DNA of 64,000 nucleotides from Rhododendron vialii (Eukaryota; Streptophyta; Magnoliopsida; Ericales; Ericaceae), in contig NC_080564.1 of the NCBI RefSeq assembly GCF_030253575.1, positions 9,468,501 through 9,532,500 of the forward strand. The letters run 5' to 3'. The translations under genes and the position numbers were made by a program. The notes under the pieces were generated by a model. It ran no database searches and was not told the origin of the DNA. It saw only the letters and a list, made by a program, of their open reading frames with translations. This document shows, one piece after another, positions 44,063 to 55,213 of this stretch; the stretch's first letter is position 1, and each line of letters opens with the position of its first letter.

Positions 44063-46135
44063 CCTTTGCCTTAAATGGCTTAGGGGTTAGTTTGATATTA
44101 ATTTGTGCTATTGGGTCTGATTTTCTTACCATGATTTGGTTGACTTATACGGAAATCTGATTATCTGGATTCTGCTGGGGGGTATTGGGATTCTTGTTCA
44201 GATTGCATTCAGGAGGCTCTCGTCTCCAATTTTGTAAATATTAATTAGACACAAATTCTAGAGCCTCCACTGGTAGGGAGATGTTTGAAAGTAAGTAATT
44301 AACTATCAAGATCAGCTTACATACATCCCGATTTTGCTACGTAAAGTATGAACTAAATTATTTCCATTTAAGTTATGGTTGAAATTATTAAACATATAAT
44401 TGAGATCAGTATGTTCGATCGGCCAATTGACTAAGAGATCGTCTATTTGAAGTTGACAATATTATATTAACAAAAGAAGTTATACAGAGTCATAGAAGTT
44501 CGATTGGGATTCTATTAAGAAACGTTCATAAACAAAACTCTTACGTTTGGTTAACAAACTTGAGGAAGATGAGAAATGAAACACCCACATGTATACATAC
44601 ATATATTTATGTAAGTCCTTTCTGTGAGCAGATTCATGAGAGCACTAATTGGCGTAAACACATAAGTTGGTTAATTTTAGTAACGGTTTTGGCTTTGAAA
44701 TATCCTTCAACTTGGTTCAAACAAACGAAAAATGTATTTAGATTTTAGGGGGAAAAAAAAAGCATTTCAAGGAATCATAGGGGTATCAGTTACTTGTTCC
44801 CATAATTTAATGAGTTTACTGAATTTCTTTTCTTTAGGAAAAAACAAGCTTGAATATGTCATCCCTTGCTCTTACATCTTTTAGGTAAAAATTATCCAAA
44901 CCTCTCATCTATTACTCGCGCTATCACTTAACCCCCATAATCTAAAAAACCAATCAACCACAACCCTTCACATATCAGTAAATATGAAGTTTGCATTGAC
45001 AGAAATGCCCCCTCTTTTATAGATAATGACGAAGAGGAACAATAGACTTCACAACACAAACATGTCTATATGTCCAACTTCATCTCCTTGTCACTCCAGC
45101 TAGGTTCTCTTCAATGGCGAAAGTGAAAATCTGAGCATCAAAGCCCTCAAAGTAAAGAAGATCAATCTCTGTTGAGCCAAAATCAAAGGGAAAAATACAA
45201 AGAAACGAACAGGATGGAATGCTATACACTTGTAGATGTATATATATGTGTTTTCTAATAATGGTGCAGTCGTTGTTTTGGATTCGTTTCTGATTATTGG
45301 CATTACAAAGCAACACATTTCTGTATTACATTACATTACACCGCATCAACTAGGGAAGATATAATTACCAAAAAAAAACCTAGGGAAGATATGTCATTGT
45401 ACTGTTCTTGGTGAACCACACATCTATGCATACAGCTGGTAAAAATAAAGAAGCACTTCATTTGCTAGTACTAGTCCTTCACTTTAGCTTCAGGCTTCAG
45501 CTGCTTGCACTAGCTTGTATTCTTAGGCTCTTGTTATGATCATTGCTCAAAACCTGGTTTGCTCTTGCTAAGTTTGCCTTTTCCTTTTGAAGAAGCTAGT
45601 TTTCAGCCTCCGACTCCTTCTCTTTTTTCCTTCTCTCCAGAGGGTGGTCAATCCAGTTGAATTAACCACACGCATTTTCTTTCTAAGGAAAAACCATTTA
45701 ACTTTGATAAAAAATAAATTAAAAGACAAATACTTGAGGAAAAGCAAAATAACCAGTTTCAAACAAGCTAGCAATCTTCTTCTTCCTGATTTCGTGCCCG
45801 TGCTTGGAATTCTTCGGGGGGCTGATATCCCACAATTGCAAAGAGAGCCAATATTTCTGCTGTTGGAGGAGCTAGCTGAAGCCATGGAGGAAGGTTTGGT
45901 GGAGCAAAGCTTAGGAGCTGGAGGAAGGGGAAGGAGAATAAGGCCGGGTTCTGCTAATGAGACACTCACCCTCTAACAATTAATGAATGGCACATTTGAC
46001 CTACAGAGTTTTTTTTTCCTTTTTTTTTTTTTTTAATATGTCAAGTGACCGATTTCCGTGCTTTCCCTAAGGAATAGCACGCACAACCGGATTTTGTTAT
46101 GTATGGAAGCGGTCAAGTTACATCTCTTCATGATA
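44063..46135. other. Intergenic, a few exon-like fragments
   Basis: No gene is supported. On the minus strand near 45105-45165 a short stretch reads FEGFDAQIFTFAIEENLAGVTRR after a possible CAG acceptor. At 45568-45976 both strands have long open frames with no recognisable domain (minus: SSMASASSSNSRNIGSL). These may be gene relics. The phrase AAGCTTGAATATGTCATC near 44847 resembles the start of the duplicated segment at 49260. Confidence 0.35.
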
Positions 46136-46140
46136 GCTAG

Positions 46141-47015
46141 TGTCACGGGGCTGTTTTTCGCCTAGAAATCTGCCCGTGATGGCACCAAGTTTGCCAACAA
46201 CTTGGTCTCAGCCAACTAGTGTTTACACACACACCCGATATGTTTGAACGTCTAGGAACACACTCAAGAGTTACGGGAACCGTCCCAACCTTTATTAAGC
46301 ACCAACTCACAAAGGGTTACACTCAAGAGCCTAGACAGAACAACCCCCTCTGCCTTAGGCTACGAAAATGCCTGCCTAAATAGGCTTACAATCATAAAAA
46401 CGTGGCCACTAAGTACATGAGATCATGGGGCCAACCCATGATCTTGCAGTTGACACCCCCAACTGCCCTAGGGCTGTGCTGGCACTGCCAGAATCTGCCA
46501 GCACATTGAAACATGAAACTGCCTGGAAATTAACTGCCGGTAACTGCCCGTTTCTGCCTTGGACACCTGTCCCATGCTGCCAGCAACACATGCAGCCCAT
46601 TTCTGCCTTGGACACCTGTCCCACGTTCCCAGCAACATGTACAGAAATGCTGTTAACCGTCAATAACCGTTTTGCCCGAGCCAACTCAAGCCTGCCTCTG
46701 TTTTGCCCGAGCAAACTCAAGGCTGCCTGGCCAATTTCGTGATCCAACCCCAGCTCCCAATACTTAGCCGTTTTCCTCGATTGCCTTGTCCCACAAGCCT
46801 GCTTCCCGTTTAGCATCCCTGCCTCGATATCATCGGGCCATCATGTGCATCACGACTGCCACTTGCCTTCGGGACCAGTGTCGACACCAACCGACACCGT
46901 CGGGTCACCTTGTAAAGACATGCCTGCCTCATGCCTTCGTTTCCATCGGTTGGCTAGGGTGCAAGGTGCCACCGCTAGCCAAGCTTAGCAAGCCTTGGAA
47001 ATCAAGGTGCTAACA
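46141..47015. mobile_element. Solo LTR, 875 bp, with perfect TSD
   Basis: Starts TGTCACGGGGCTG and ends AAGGTGCTAACA (TG...CA). Flanked by GCTAG at 46136-46140 and again at 47016-47020. No gag-pol or partner LTR in the window. Internal repeats of TGCCTTGGACACCTGTCCCA (near 46555 and 46603) and TTTTGCCCGAGC.AACTCAAG (two copies near 46670-46720) are seen. Superfamily undetermined. Confidence 0.85.
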
Positions 47016-47429
47016 GCTAGCTAGTAGTAGATCGATGAGGGGTCTGGATGATTTTTACCATACTCTCCCTCTCCGTCTCTCTTCATATTCTTTTGATTTT
47101 TAGAATTTTAAAAAGTAAAAACTGTAAGTACTGCTACTGATCGATCTATTTGACTTTGACCATTCGATATCAAATCAACATCAATCAAAACATCTTTATT
47201 TTTTAGTTTCAAAACAATTGCTAAATATGTCACCAACTAATAAAAAATCAGTTCCAAGATTTCATCCTTTGACAAAAAATTTGAAATACTTACCGAAATA
47301 ACCCCAACACATCCCATGAATTATGGGATCAACTATGTTTTTCAATGAAATGGTTGATTTTGTAAATTCAAACATGTAGACTCTCTCCAATTATTTGTTT
47401 TAGCTAGTAGCTAGAAATTACAAGTCTAA

Positions 47430-48006
47430 GAGCATCCACAGTGGAATCAAAACCATAAGATTGTTAAAATTAGCAATATTTTCTCAAAAAAGAGCTCACA
47501 GTGGCATAACCAAACTTAACAACCTCTTAGTAACTCATCAAATTTTGGCCATTAGATAATCAAAATTAGCAACTTTTTGCCAATAACCAAAACTTTTTCT
47601 CTCTCTCTCTCTCTCAACAATGTTTCTAAGAAAAATACTGTATTTTTAAAAAAAGTTTTTCTTTTTACAAAAACAGTTAAACCATTTTTCAAAAACTGTT
47701 TTTATTAAAAACTATTTTTGTAAAACTGTATTTTTTTTTCAAAAAACTTTTTTTAAAAAAAATATCTTATTTCAAAAACTATTTTTTTAAAACTTTTATG
47801 GAAAAGTGTTTTTCAAAATTTAAAAGTTTTGAAAAAATTATTTTCTATTTCTAATAACATGTTTTAATTAGTTTGAAAAGTATTTTTAAAAAATGTTTTA
47901 TAAGGTGACAATTTTTAGATTTTTATAGGTTGAAAAGGTGATGTGGAAAGTTTTGATTATTCAATGTTTGATTATACCACTGTAGACTTATACATTGCTA
48001 ACCAAA

Positions 48007-48100
<94 letters not shown>

Positions 48101-48546
48101 AACAATGTTTCTAAGAAAAATACTGTATTTTTAAAAGAAGTTTTTCTTTTTACAAAAACAGTTAAACAGTTTTTCAAAAACTGTATTTTTGTTTCAAAAA
48201 ACTTTTATTTAAAAAATATATCTTTTTTTCAAAAACTATTTTTTAAAACTTTTATGGAAAAGTGTTTTTCAAAATTTAAAAGTTTTGAAAATATTATTTT
48301 CTATTTCTAATAACATGTTTTTATTAGTTTGAAAAGTATTTTAAAAAAAGGTTTTATATGGTGACAATTTTTAGATTTTTATAGGTTGAAAATGTGATGT
48401 GGAAAGTTTTGATTATTCAATGTTCGATTATGCCACTGTAGACTTCTACATTGCTAACCTTAGTAACTCCTTAAATGAATAATCAAAAGGTGATGTGGCA
48501 ACTTTTGATTATCCAATTTTGATATGTCCACTGCATGTGAATGCTC
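47430..48546. mobile_element. Harbinger-like MITE enlarged by internal duplication and CT expansion
   Basis: Left end GAGCATCCACAGTGGAATC, right end GTCCACTGCATGTGAATGCTC, TAA on both sides (47427-47429 and 48547-48549). The interior holds two copies of one module: CAACAATGTTTCTAAGAAAAATACTGTATTTTT at about 47617 and again at about 48100, each followed by the same AT-rich tract and GGTTGAAAA.GTGATGTGGAAAG. Each module is preceded by a CT run, short in the first and about 86 bases in the second. Confidence 0.85.
48013..48098. repeat. (CT)n microsatellite, about 43 units
   Basis: A nearly uninterrupted CT run inside the MITE; it produces a spurious poly-Ser/Leu reading frame. Confidence 0.95.
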
Positions 48547-49051
48547 TAAAAAAGGAAAAGAACTCTCTTCTACTTTCTCTTCAAGTGCAAAAATTCTAGC
48601 ATTCACATCGTGACAAGCAAAATATTGGCATCTCGGCCTCTCCTTCAGTCTTTTTTATTGTAAGTAATGGTTAACATACACAATATATTTTATGGAGAGA
48701 CGTACGTCCATAGTCAACTCTAAACTTAAGTGCAATGTTTTAGTATTGAAAGAGATGGACGATGACATGGACCAAATCCGGCCCGCACATGGTTCTTCAA
48801 CAACGAAATTCCGAACCTAAGTATAAATCTCCTTAAAACTTAGTATTTGTTTTGCAGTCATGAATATTCCAGTAATTAGATGAAATGAAATCTAACATCT
48901 CTTACTTTTCTTGGTTCTCTCGTTTTTTAATGTTAGTAGCATTGTAGAATAACTTCTCCTTAGGAAAATCATGAGAGCATCAAGTGACACGAATATACCA
49001 ATTTGTTACTTTCTTTTCGGTCAATACAATCAATAAATATATAAATATAGG

Positions 49052-49178
49052 GGAGTGATTTTGCCACTCCTCTTTTTGTTAATGTTTCTCCCTTTTATGT
49101 CTATATAAGATGATTTGTTTTGTGAGAGAAGGGGAGTGACATTAACAAAAAGGGGAGTGGAAAAATCAATTTCCTAAA
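49052..49178. mobile_element. Small inverted-repeat element (TTTTGCCACTCC family)
   Basis: GGGGAGTGATTTTGCCACTCCTCTTTTTGTTAATG is mirrored by CATTAACAAAAAGGGGAGTGGAAAAATCAATTTCC. Related pieces are at 19765-19990 and 32698-32785, the latter cut into by the 2.6-kb solo LTR. Confidence 0.7.
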
Positions 49179-49249
49179 TATATCAAAAAAAATTAAAAGA
49201 ACCATAACAATTAAGTATCTCAAAATTTATGGGATGGTTTTTTTTTTTT

Positions 49250-49810
49250 TTATAGAAAAGAAGCTTGAATATGTTCTCTCCCTTAAAGTTAAATATTCTT
49301 ATATGTTTGCATTATATACTATATTGCAAGTGGATATTTCATGAAAAGAGTCATGAGATAGCCAAGTGGTATGTTGAAAATTTCCTGTTTTGATGTTAAA
49401 AAAAATTATGGCAATATTGGTGTGGACTTTCTAATTGTTGATTTATTTGAAATACCCAGGCACAGACACTGACACGTCACGTCACATGCTTGAGAATAAA
49501 CATGGCAGGTGCATGACATGACATGCATTCAGCGTGCTCGTGGATTTAGTCGGGGCTAGCGGCACAACAACATTAATAAAGGAGGGTACAACACAAAAGT
49601 AAATAGACTGCGCTAGCAAAACACAACCCATTGGACGCCTCTACCAGCATAACTATATTGATTGGTTACTTAAAGAATTGTAATCTTAAAATTTTCTTGA
49701 AAATTCCTTCTAGTCAACATAATCAAAAGAGATATTTAGATTTTAGAAAATATGCAAAAGACCAATGTCATTAAGTGTTCTCTTTTGGTAAGTTATTCAT
49801 ACGTACGTGT
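49250..49810. repeat. Segmental duplication, copy 1 (uninterrupted)
   Basis: Contains GAAGCTTGAATATGTT..TCTCCCTTAA, ATACTATATTGCAAG.GGATATTTCATGAAAA, GTCATGAGATAGCCAAGTGGTATGT, then AACATTAATAAAGGAG and TGTAATCTTAAAATTTTC. The same elements occur in the same order in copy 2 (50480-50680 and 51845-52465). No coding content seen. Confidence 0.8.
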
Positions 49811-50961
49811 TTCACAATCTGTGGGAGTGGGACAATTATATACTTTTAAAAAGAAAGATTGATGCCCCCCTCCCCTATTTTCTAGTAATATACTTCTCAC
49901 ATATCTAATTAATTACATGAATTTTATTTATTTTTTACATGAATTCATGAAAGGCTCATATTGTAAGAAGGGGATGTGAAGTCCATTTAGCCCTATGAGA
50001 TTGCAATCTCTTAAAGAATTTAGCACTGCCTAGCTACTTCATAGTCGATCCCATTCCCACCACATGCAGGGGCTGTCCAAACCTAGGCTATTAGCACATT
50101 TTACTGTGTAGACGGTGAAGAATCCTTTTCAAAGTTGAATATGAATTAATGAATGAATAATATAATTTGGTTGTGTTTTTGTAAAAGATGTATATACTTT
50201 TAGTTGCATACCATATTAAATTATCATGTATCCTTTTCAAATACAAATGGCCTTCAGAAGCTAGCTTTTGTAAGTCAAACTCGTATTCTACAAATGAATA
50301 CTTACAATTCGTATTTACTAATATTTCAAAATATATATCTTTCGCATAATATAGAAGACAAGTACATTGACCATACTCACCAAAATTTATAGCTCTGTAC
50401 CTGACTATTATGGCCAAAGCCTAGGGCCTCAAAATTGGATAAGCCTCGCCGTTTGATCTTCTTATTTTTTTACAGGAAAGATCCATTTACAAGAAATTAA
50501 AAGAAGCTTAAATATGTTATCTCCCTTAAGTCTTTAATTTGTTCGACCATACATAAAACATCAAGAAGTTAAATTTTCTAAGCTATATTTTAGAAATATA
50601 TACTATATTGCAAGGGATATTTCATGAAAAAATTAAAGTCATGAGATAGCCAAGTGGTATGTATTATTACCAAGGCCGGTAGGGGCACAGATTACATGCA
50701 TGGGCCTAAATTATTTTTGTCTATGCATAAATGAGATTGACCTATGTATTAAATTTGATTTCATAAAAATGAGATTTGGTCAAGCTACAATCAATTCAAT
50801 GACTTAAATAGTTTTGAAGAACTGGTCTCTTTACTCTCTCTTTTTTTTTAATTATTGTGAATATATGTTTCAAGATGCTAAAAAATAAAGTAAAAATGCA
50901 AAACTAGGATATTATAGATGAAATAATATTTACTCTGTTGATTGACTTTTAAATAGTTGAA

Positions 50962-50965
<4 letters not shown>

Positions 50966-51008
<43 letters not shown>

Positions 51009-51012
51009 GCTT

Positions 51013-51098
<86 letters not shown>
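50966..51098. repeat. (CT)n microsatellite, interrupted
   Basis: Two CT runs totalling about 115 bases, separated by TGTCTCTCGCTTTCC. The long minus-strand Arg/Glu frame across it is an artefact. Confidence 0.95.
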
Positions 51099-51100
<2 letters not shown>

Positions 51101-51104
51101 AGTT

Positions 51105-51836
51105 TCAGAGAATAGGGTTTTCCTGGCAGAGCACCTTCCCCTTCTTTTTTCCTCTCTCTTTCTCTCTCTTTCTGAACTCGGTTTGTTCCGACGTCGATCT
51201 TGTCTGTGGGAAGCTGATGCCAAGTGACAGAGGCTTCTTTCGATCTCCCTCATTACAGCAGTCTGCCTGCGTGCTTCTAGTTCAGATCTTCCTCACCATG
51301 TGCTTTTTTGTCCGATCTTCCTACAGTTCTAAATATTTTTGTTATCAGGCTGGCCCCTTCCTCATTGCTCTGGGCGATGCGTGGATTCACGCCCTTATGA
51401 GATCGTAGTTTGTTGGGACGGAAGTAACACTTGATATGACGTTGTATGGTGGGGTGTGACTGCTATTGTGATTGAGGTTTCGGACCTCGGTCTTGATTGG
51501 CATTTTTGGGCGGCTGATTTTAGGGGTGTGGGCCTATTGTAGGTTTTTTGTTTGTTGATTATTTCGTTTCTTCCTAGTTTCTCTCCCGTTGTGGAGGCTT
51601 GCCTCACCCTTACATGGATGTTTTGTTGGTTTTTTTAGTCACGTGTTTGGTGTTGCTTTGATTGGAGATATACTCCATCTGTTTTGCGCATTTGATTGTG
51701 TGAGGTCCTGGACGTTCTGCGTGGTGTTTAGGCCTCCTTTGTGGTTGATATATCCCTTCTCTTAGAATGGTTTCCCGGTCTATGTATTTTCTTCATTACT
51801 ATCAATGAAGTATACTATCATTTGACACACACACAA
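51105..51836 (+). mobile_element. Probable non-LTR retroposed sequence
   Basis: Unlike its AT-rich flanks, this insert has GC-richer sequence beginning GTTTCAGAGAATAGGGTTTTCC and ending TCAATGAAGTATACTATCATTTGACACACACACAAAAA, an A/CA-rich tail. It occupies the gap between the two halves of duplication copy 2, so it is a post-duplication insertion. It resembles in style the retroposon at 17982-18846. No reverse transcriptase was recognised. Confidence 0.5.
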
Positions 51837-51919
51837 AAATGACTTTGTAATTGTTGCTTTGAAACACCTGATACACGCGGGCACATCACGTTACATGCAT
51901 GAGAACAAACATTGCAGGC

Positions 51920-52159
51920 GCTGATGTGCTCTACAGAATTAAGTGTCATACCATGACCACCAGGTGAAGGTTGTTGGGCCAATGCAATGAAGACGTTGCC
52001 GCCAAGGTGGGGAGATTGTAAGATTCCACATCGACTAAATTGGGAAATGTTAAATGGTATATAATGAATTCCGACCAGTTACTGTATAATCTGAAATTGA
52101 TCTTTTGAACCACGTGATTAGGCTAAAGATTAGCAAGTTAGCTGGCGTGGATTGTTACA
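51920..52159 (+). mobile_element. TRIM-like remnant with polypurine tract and LTR
   Basis: AAGGTGGGGAGA (polypurine-tract-like) at 52004-52015 directly precedes TGTAAGATTCCACATCG; the LTR-like segment ends GATTGTTACA at 52159 (52017-52159, 143 bp, TG...CA). PPT plus a short LTR is the 3' layout of terminal-repeat retrotransposons in miniature. A matching 5' LTR was not found. The insertion is absent from duplication copy 1. Confidence 0.55.
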
Positions 52160-52558
52160 GTGCGTGCCATGAATTTGGTCAAGGCTAGCAGCATGCCAAC
52201 ATTAATAAAGGAGCCAGGCTAGGTACAACACAAAAATAAATAGACCAAACTAGCAAAACGCGACCTATTGGACACCTCTAGCATTACAAATATATATCGA
52301 TCGGTTACTTAGAGAAATGTAATCTTAAAATTTTCATGAAACTTCCTTCTAGTCAACACAATCAAAAGAGATTTAGATTTTAGAAAATATGTTAAAGAAT
52401 CATATTCATTACGTGTTCTTTTTTGGTAAGTTATTCATTAGAGTGTTTCACAATCTATGAGAGTGGGACGATTTTATCTATATAGGAGCCGGTTCGATGG
52501 GAACATAAAATGTACATTTGAATTAAATGACACTTTTTTTGTTTTGGAATCATTGATT

Positions 52559-52750
52559 GGAGCCGTTCAACTTGTTCAAAATATATTTTAAGAGCATTTG
52601 TAAAAAATCAGCTCATTCGAATATCGGTAAGCCTTGGTCGGTAAACTATCAAAATTAGGGATAAATACCGATAAAGGTCTTACTGATATCCAAATAAACT
52701 GATTCATTTGAGAACCCTTAAAAACATGTTTTCAAATATTGAATGGCTCC
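52559..52750. mobile_element. Inverted-repeat MITE
   Basis: GGAGCCGTTCAACTTGTTCAAAATATATTTTAAG...GAATATCGGTAAG is mirrored by CTTACTGATATCC...CTTAAAAACATGTTTTCAAATATTGAATGGCTCC. Related to the inverted sequence near 33925-34020 (GGAGCCGTTCAATTCGTT). Confidence 0.75.
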
Positions 52751-52759
52751 GATAAGTTG

Positions 52760-53260
52760 TTGGGACTTTAAGAAAATTTATGATTCGAGTTTATCATTTG
52801 TTTTTACTCATGGGAAAGTAGGTAAGGAATTTTTGAAATTACAAATAGTAAAAAAAAATGATAAACTCAAATCATAAATAAGGAATTTTTGAAATTACAA
52901 ATAGTAAAAAATTTAATTAAGTCTTCAATGCATAGATGAAGTAGAATGAAAGATGAAAATATAAGTAAAATATAATATTATAAAGTCTTTATAAGATATA
53001 GTTATACTTCTCTTTTATTAACCATTTTTATTTTGTTTTCTCGATAATTTTCCCAAACCATGGTAACCATCCAACAAAACATATTCAAATTTTTTTATTA
53101 ACCGTCCTACAAAATATTTAAGTTACCATAATTCATTTGGATTTTTTTTTGTTCTTATTCAAAAAAATTCTCATTTAATAGTTTTTCGTCAATTTTTTTT
53201 AGACTATTGCTTCGTCGTGACGAGAAGAATCTAAAAAATAAATTTGTTATCGGTCTTGCT
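52760..53260. other. AT-rich intergenic stretch
   Basis: No gene. Phrase TAAGGAATTTTTGAAATTACAAATAGTAAAAAA is repeated (about 52816 and 52878). A segment near 53180-53240 is related to the inverted repeat at the left window edge. Confidence 0.4.
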
Positions 53261-53269
53261 AAACGGACT

Positions 53270-53440
53270 ACTACCCAGCCCAAATCATTTCATCAGATGG
53301 GCCTCTAAGCCCAATCCCAAATCCAAATTTACTTGTTTTTTCTCATTGGGCCAAAGGCCAGGACACCCAGAACCCTAGTCATTCATCGTCCCAGACAAAA
53401 TCAATACCACTATAAATCCTAAAAACAAAACCCTAGCCTC
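53270..53440 (+). promoter_or_regulatory. RPL26 promoter: Site II and telo-box elements plus TATA
   Basis: Site II-type motifs TGGGCC or TGGGCT (either strand) occur at about 53275, 53298, 53308 and 53347. Telo-box-like AACCCTAG occurs at 53371 and 53429. TATAAA is at 53411, about 60 bp before the ATG. Site II clusters with a telo box are the known signature of plant ribosomal-protein promoters responding to growth signals through TCP factors and Pur-alpha/telo-box binding proteins. Confidence 0.75.
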
Positions 53441-53471
53441 ATCCTCCACCCAAAAAGAAGAGAGAGAGAAG

Positions 53472-53912
53472 ATGAAGTACAATCCGAGGGTCTCGAGCTC
53501 CCGCCGCAAGAGCCGCAAGGCCCACTTCACGGCGCCGTCGAGCGCCCGCCGCGTGCTTATGAGCGCGCCGCTCTCCTCAGACCTCCGGTCCAAGTACAAC
53601 GTCCGGTCCATGCCCGTCCGCAAGGACGACGAGGTCCAGGTGGTACGCGGGACCTACAAGGGCCGCGAGGGCAAGGTGGTGCAGGTCTACCGCAAGAAGT
53701 GGGTGATCCACATCGAGCGCATCACGCGTGAGAAGGTGAACGGCTCGACGGTCAACGTCGGGATCAATCCGTCCAAGGTGGTGGTGACGAAGCTGAGACT
53801 GGATAAGGATCGCAAGTCGCTTCTGGACCGGAAGGCCAAGGGCCGGGCCGCGGCTGACAAGGATAAGGGCGCCAAGTTCACTGCCGAGGATATCATGCAG
53901 AGCATCGACTGA
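53472..53912 (+). CDS. RPL26: 60S ribosomal protein L26 (uL24)
   Basis: A 146-residue intronless frame, the usual length of plant RPL26. This protein binds 23S/28S-type rRNA near the polypeptide exit tunnel of the large subunit. The N-terminus [27 protein letters not shown] is highly basic and family-typical; the core [38 protein letters not shown] (about 48-85) is the KOW motif; [19 protein letters not shown] (about 98-116) follows. The ending [12 protein letters not shown] is close to other plant copies. Codons are GC-rich, unlike the surroundings. The ATG is preceded by a GA-rich leader (AGAGAGAGAAG) and a strong promoter. Arabidopsis has two such genes (RPL26A/B). Confidence 0.98.
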   Translation: MKYNPRVSSSRRKSRKAHFTAPSSARRVLMSAPLSSDLRSKYNVRSMPVRKDDEVQVVRGTYKGREGKVVQVYRKKWVIHIERITREKVNGSTVNVGINPSKVVVTKLRLDKDRKSLLDRKAKGRAAADKDKGAKFTAEDIMQSID

Positions 53913-54945
53913 TTTGGATATGTGTTGGTAGTTCTGTTTATTGAGCTGAGTATGTTTTGAGGATTTTACTGTTTTTTGATGTATTTGATTTGGATGCTAG
54001 GGTTTATGAAAATTTGATTCTGTTTGAGGCTTACATCAATTGCTTATTTTGATGCGTGTGTGCTGATATAGTGATATGAAATTGTTGTTTTATGGCCTGT
54101 CTATTAAGTTAAGAAGATATAGATTGCATGTGGAACTAGTAATTTTAGCATCGGTATGTTCGTTGGTATAATCAACTTCTGGAAATGTGCCATTTTTCGG
54201 AGTTCGGAACTTCAGAAGTTAATCTGTTGAGAGGGTTTTTCTTATTTCTGGGCATGATTTTGTGAGAAGGGCGGTTGAATAGAACAGATGATTAGTTGGA
54301 TGCACCATCTCCTTGCTGAATTCAACGTGTTGTTTCTGTTGCGAGCCCTCACTCTCTTCACAGGTGGTAGTGGTGGATACCTCCAATGGTGAGCTTTTCA
54401 TTGTAACTGTCATTACATAGCCTTCGAGAGCTTCCAGGTTCATTGTCGCTGTCATTATGTAGCCTTCCCTGGGCTTCTTGGTTCTATTTATGTGTTAACA
54501 GATGAACCTGTTAGAAAAATTGCTAGTTGTTCTCCTGCTTGCCATATTGTTGTTTACAGTTCCATGCTCTACCCACCTGCCTTTGATTAGCGGCTTCAGT
54601 TACAATTAGGGATACAATAAGCCCTTTTTACTTCCTGGGTAATCATTGTACATGATAGTCATCCCTTCTCTGCTATTCTGCTGTATAGACTCACATTCTG
54701 ACTCGAATATTGGAACAAGATTCTGCTGTGAGACTCTCTCATTCTGATGCTGCTATCAAAACAAACTTAAACTTAATTTGTTCAAGGTAAAGTGATTCAT
54801 GTTTTAAACTGATTTCTGACTCATGATCTATCTGACTATAGTTTTGGGGGAGAGTCTAGGATGTCATGTGTGTTTTGTTATTGTTTCCTAAGCAAAGCCT
54901 GTGGGAACTTCATTCTGATACTCAAATACATCATTTCACTATGAT
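53913..54945. other. 3' flank of RPL26 with a minus-strand open frame
   Basis: No firm gene. On the minus strand 54219-54455 an ATG-initiated 78-codon frame shows a repeated motif (EGYIMTATMNLEAL then EGYVMTVTMKSS; 42-bp unit) and ordinary codon composition. It lies within probable RPL26 3' sequence, has no known domain and may be a relic. Confidence 0.35.
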
Positions 54946-54949
54946 AGGC

Positions 54950-55166
54950 ACTGATGCCACGACACTATTCTCTAGTGCCACGACCATTTATGCCAATTGC
55001 CCCTTTTACCCACAAATTTTCTCTCGGAGAAATGCTTCTCTTTTTGGTCCATGGCTGCCTAGGAGGCTCCGCCTCCAATCCAACCTCACCCTCTGAATAA
55101 AAATACCTTCTTTATTCACAACTAAATTGAATTTAAGAAACCAACACAAACCATGGAATTAAAAGC

Positions 55167-55213
<47 letters not shown>

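Larger units (their letters stand above)
50480..52465. repeat. Segmental duplication, copy 2 (interrupted by two insertions)
   Basis: The first part (50480-50680) and last part (51845-52465) align with copy 1 at 49250-49810. Between them lies an insert of about 1.2 kb (CT microsatellite plus 51110-51835 sequence). Within the last part is a second insert of about 240 bp (about 51920-52159) carrying LTR/TRIM signals. Copy 1 thus serves as the empty-site reference. Confidence 0.75.

Noticed and set aside
45568..45976. Open frames of about 130 codons on both strands
   Set aside because: No recognisable domain, no clear start or promoter, mixed hydrophobic/basic composition; kept only as a possible relic in the intergenic note.
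47943..48134. A plus frame rich in Ser-Leu
   Set aside because: Translation of the CT run within a MITE.
50930..51253. A 107-codon Arg/Glu-rich minus frame
   Set aside because: Translation of a GA/CT microsatellite.
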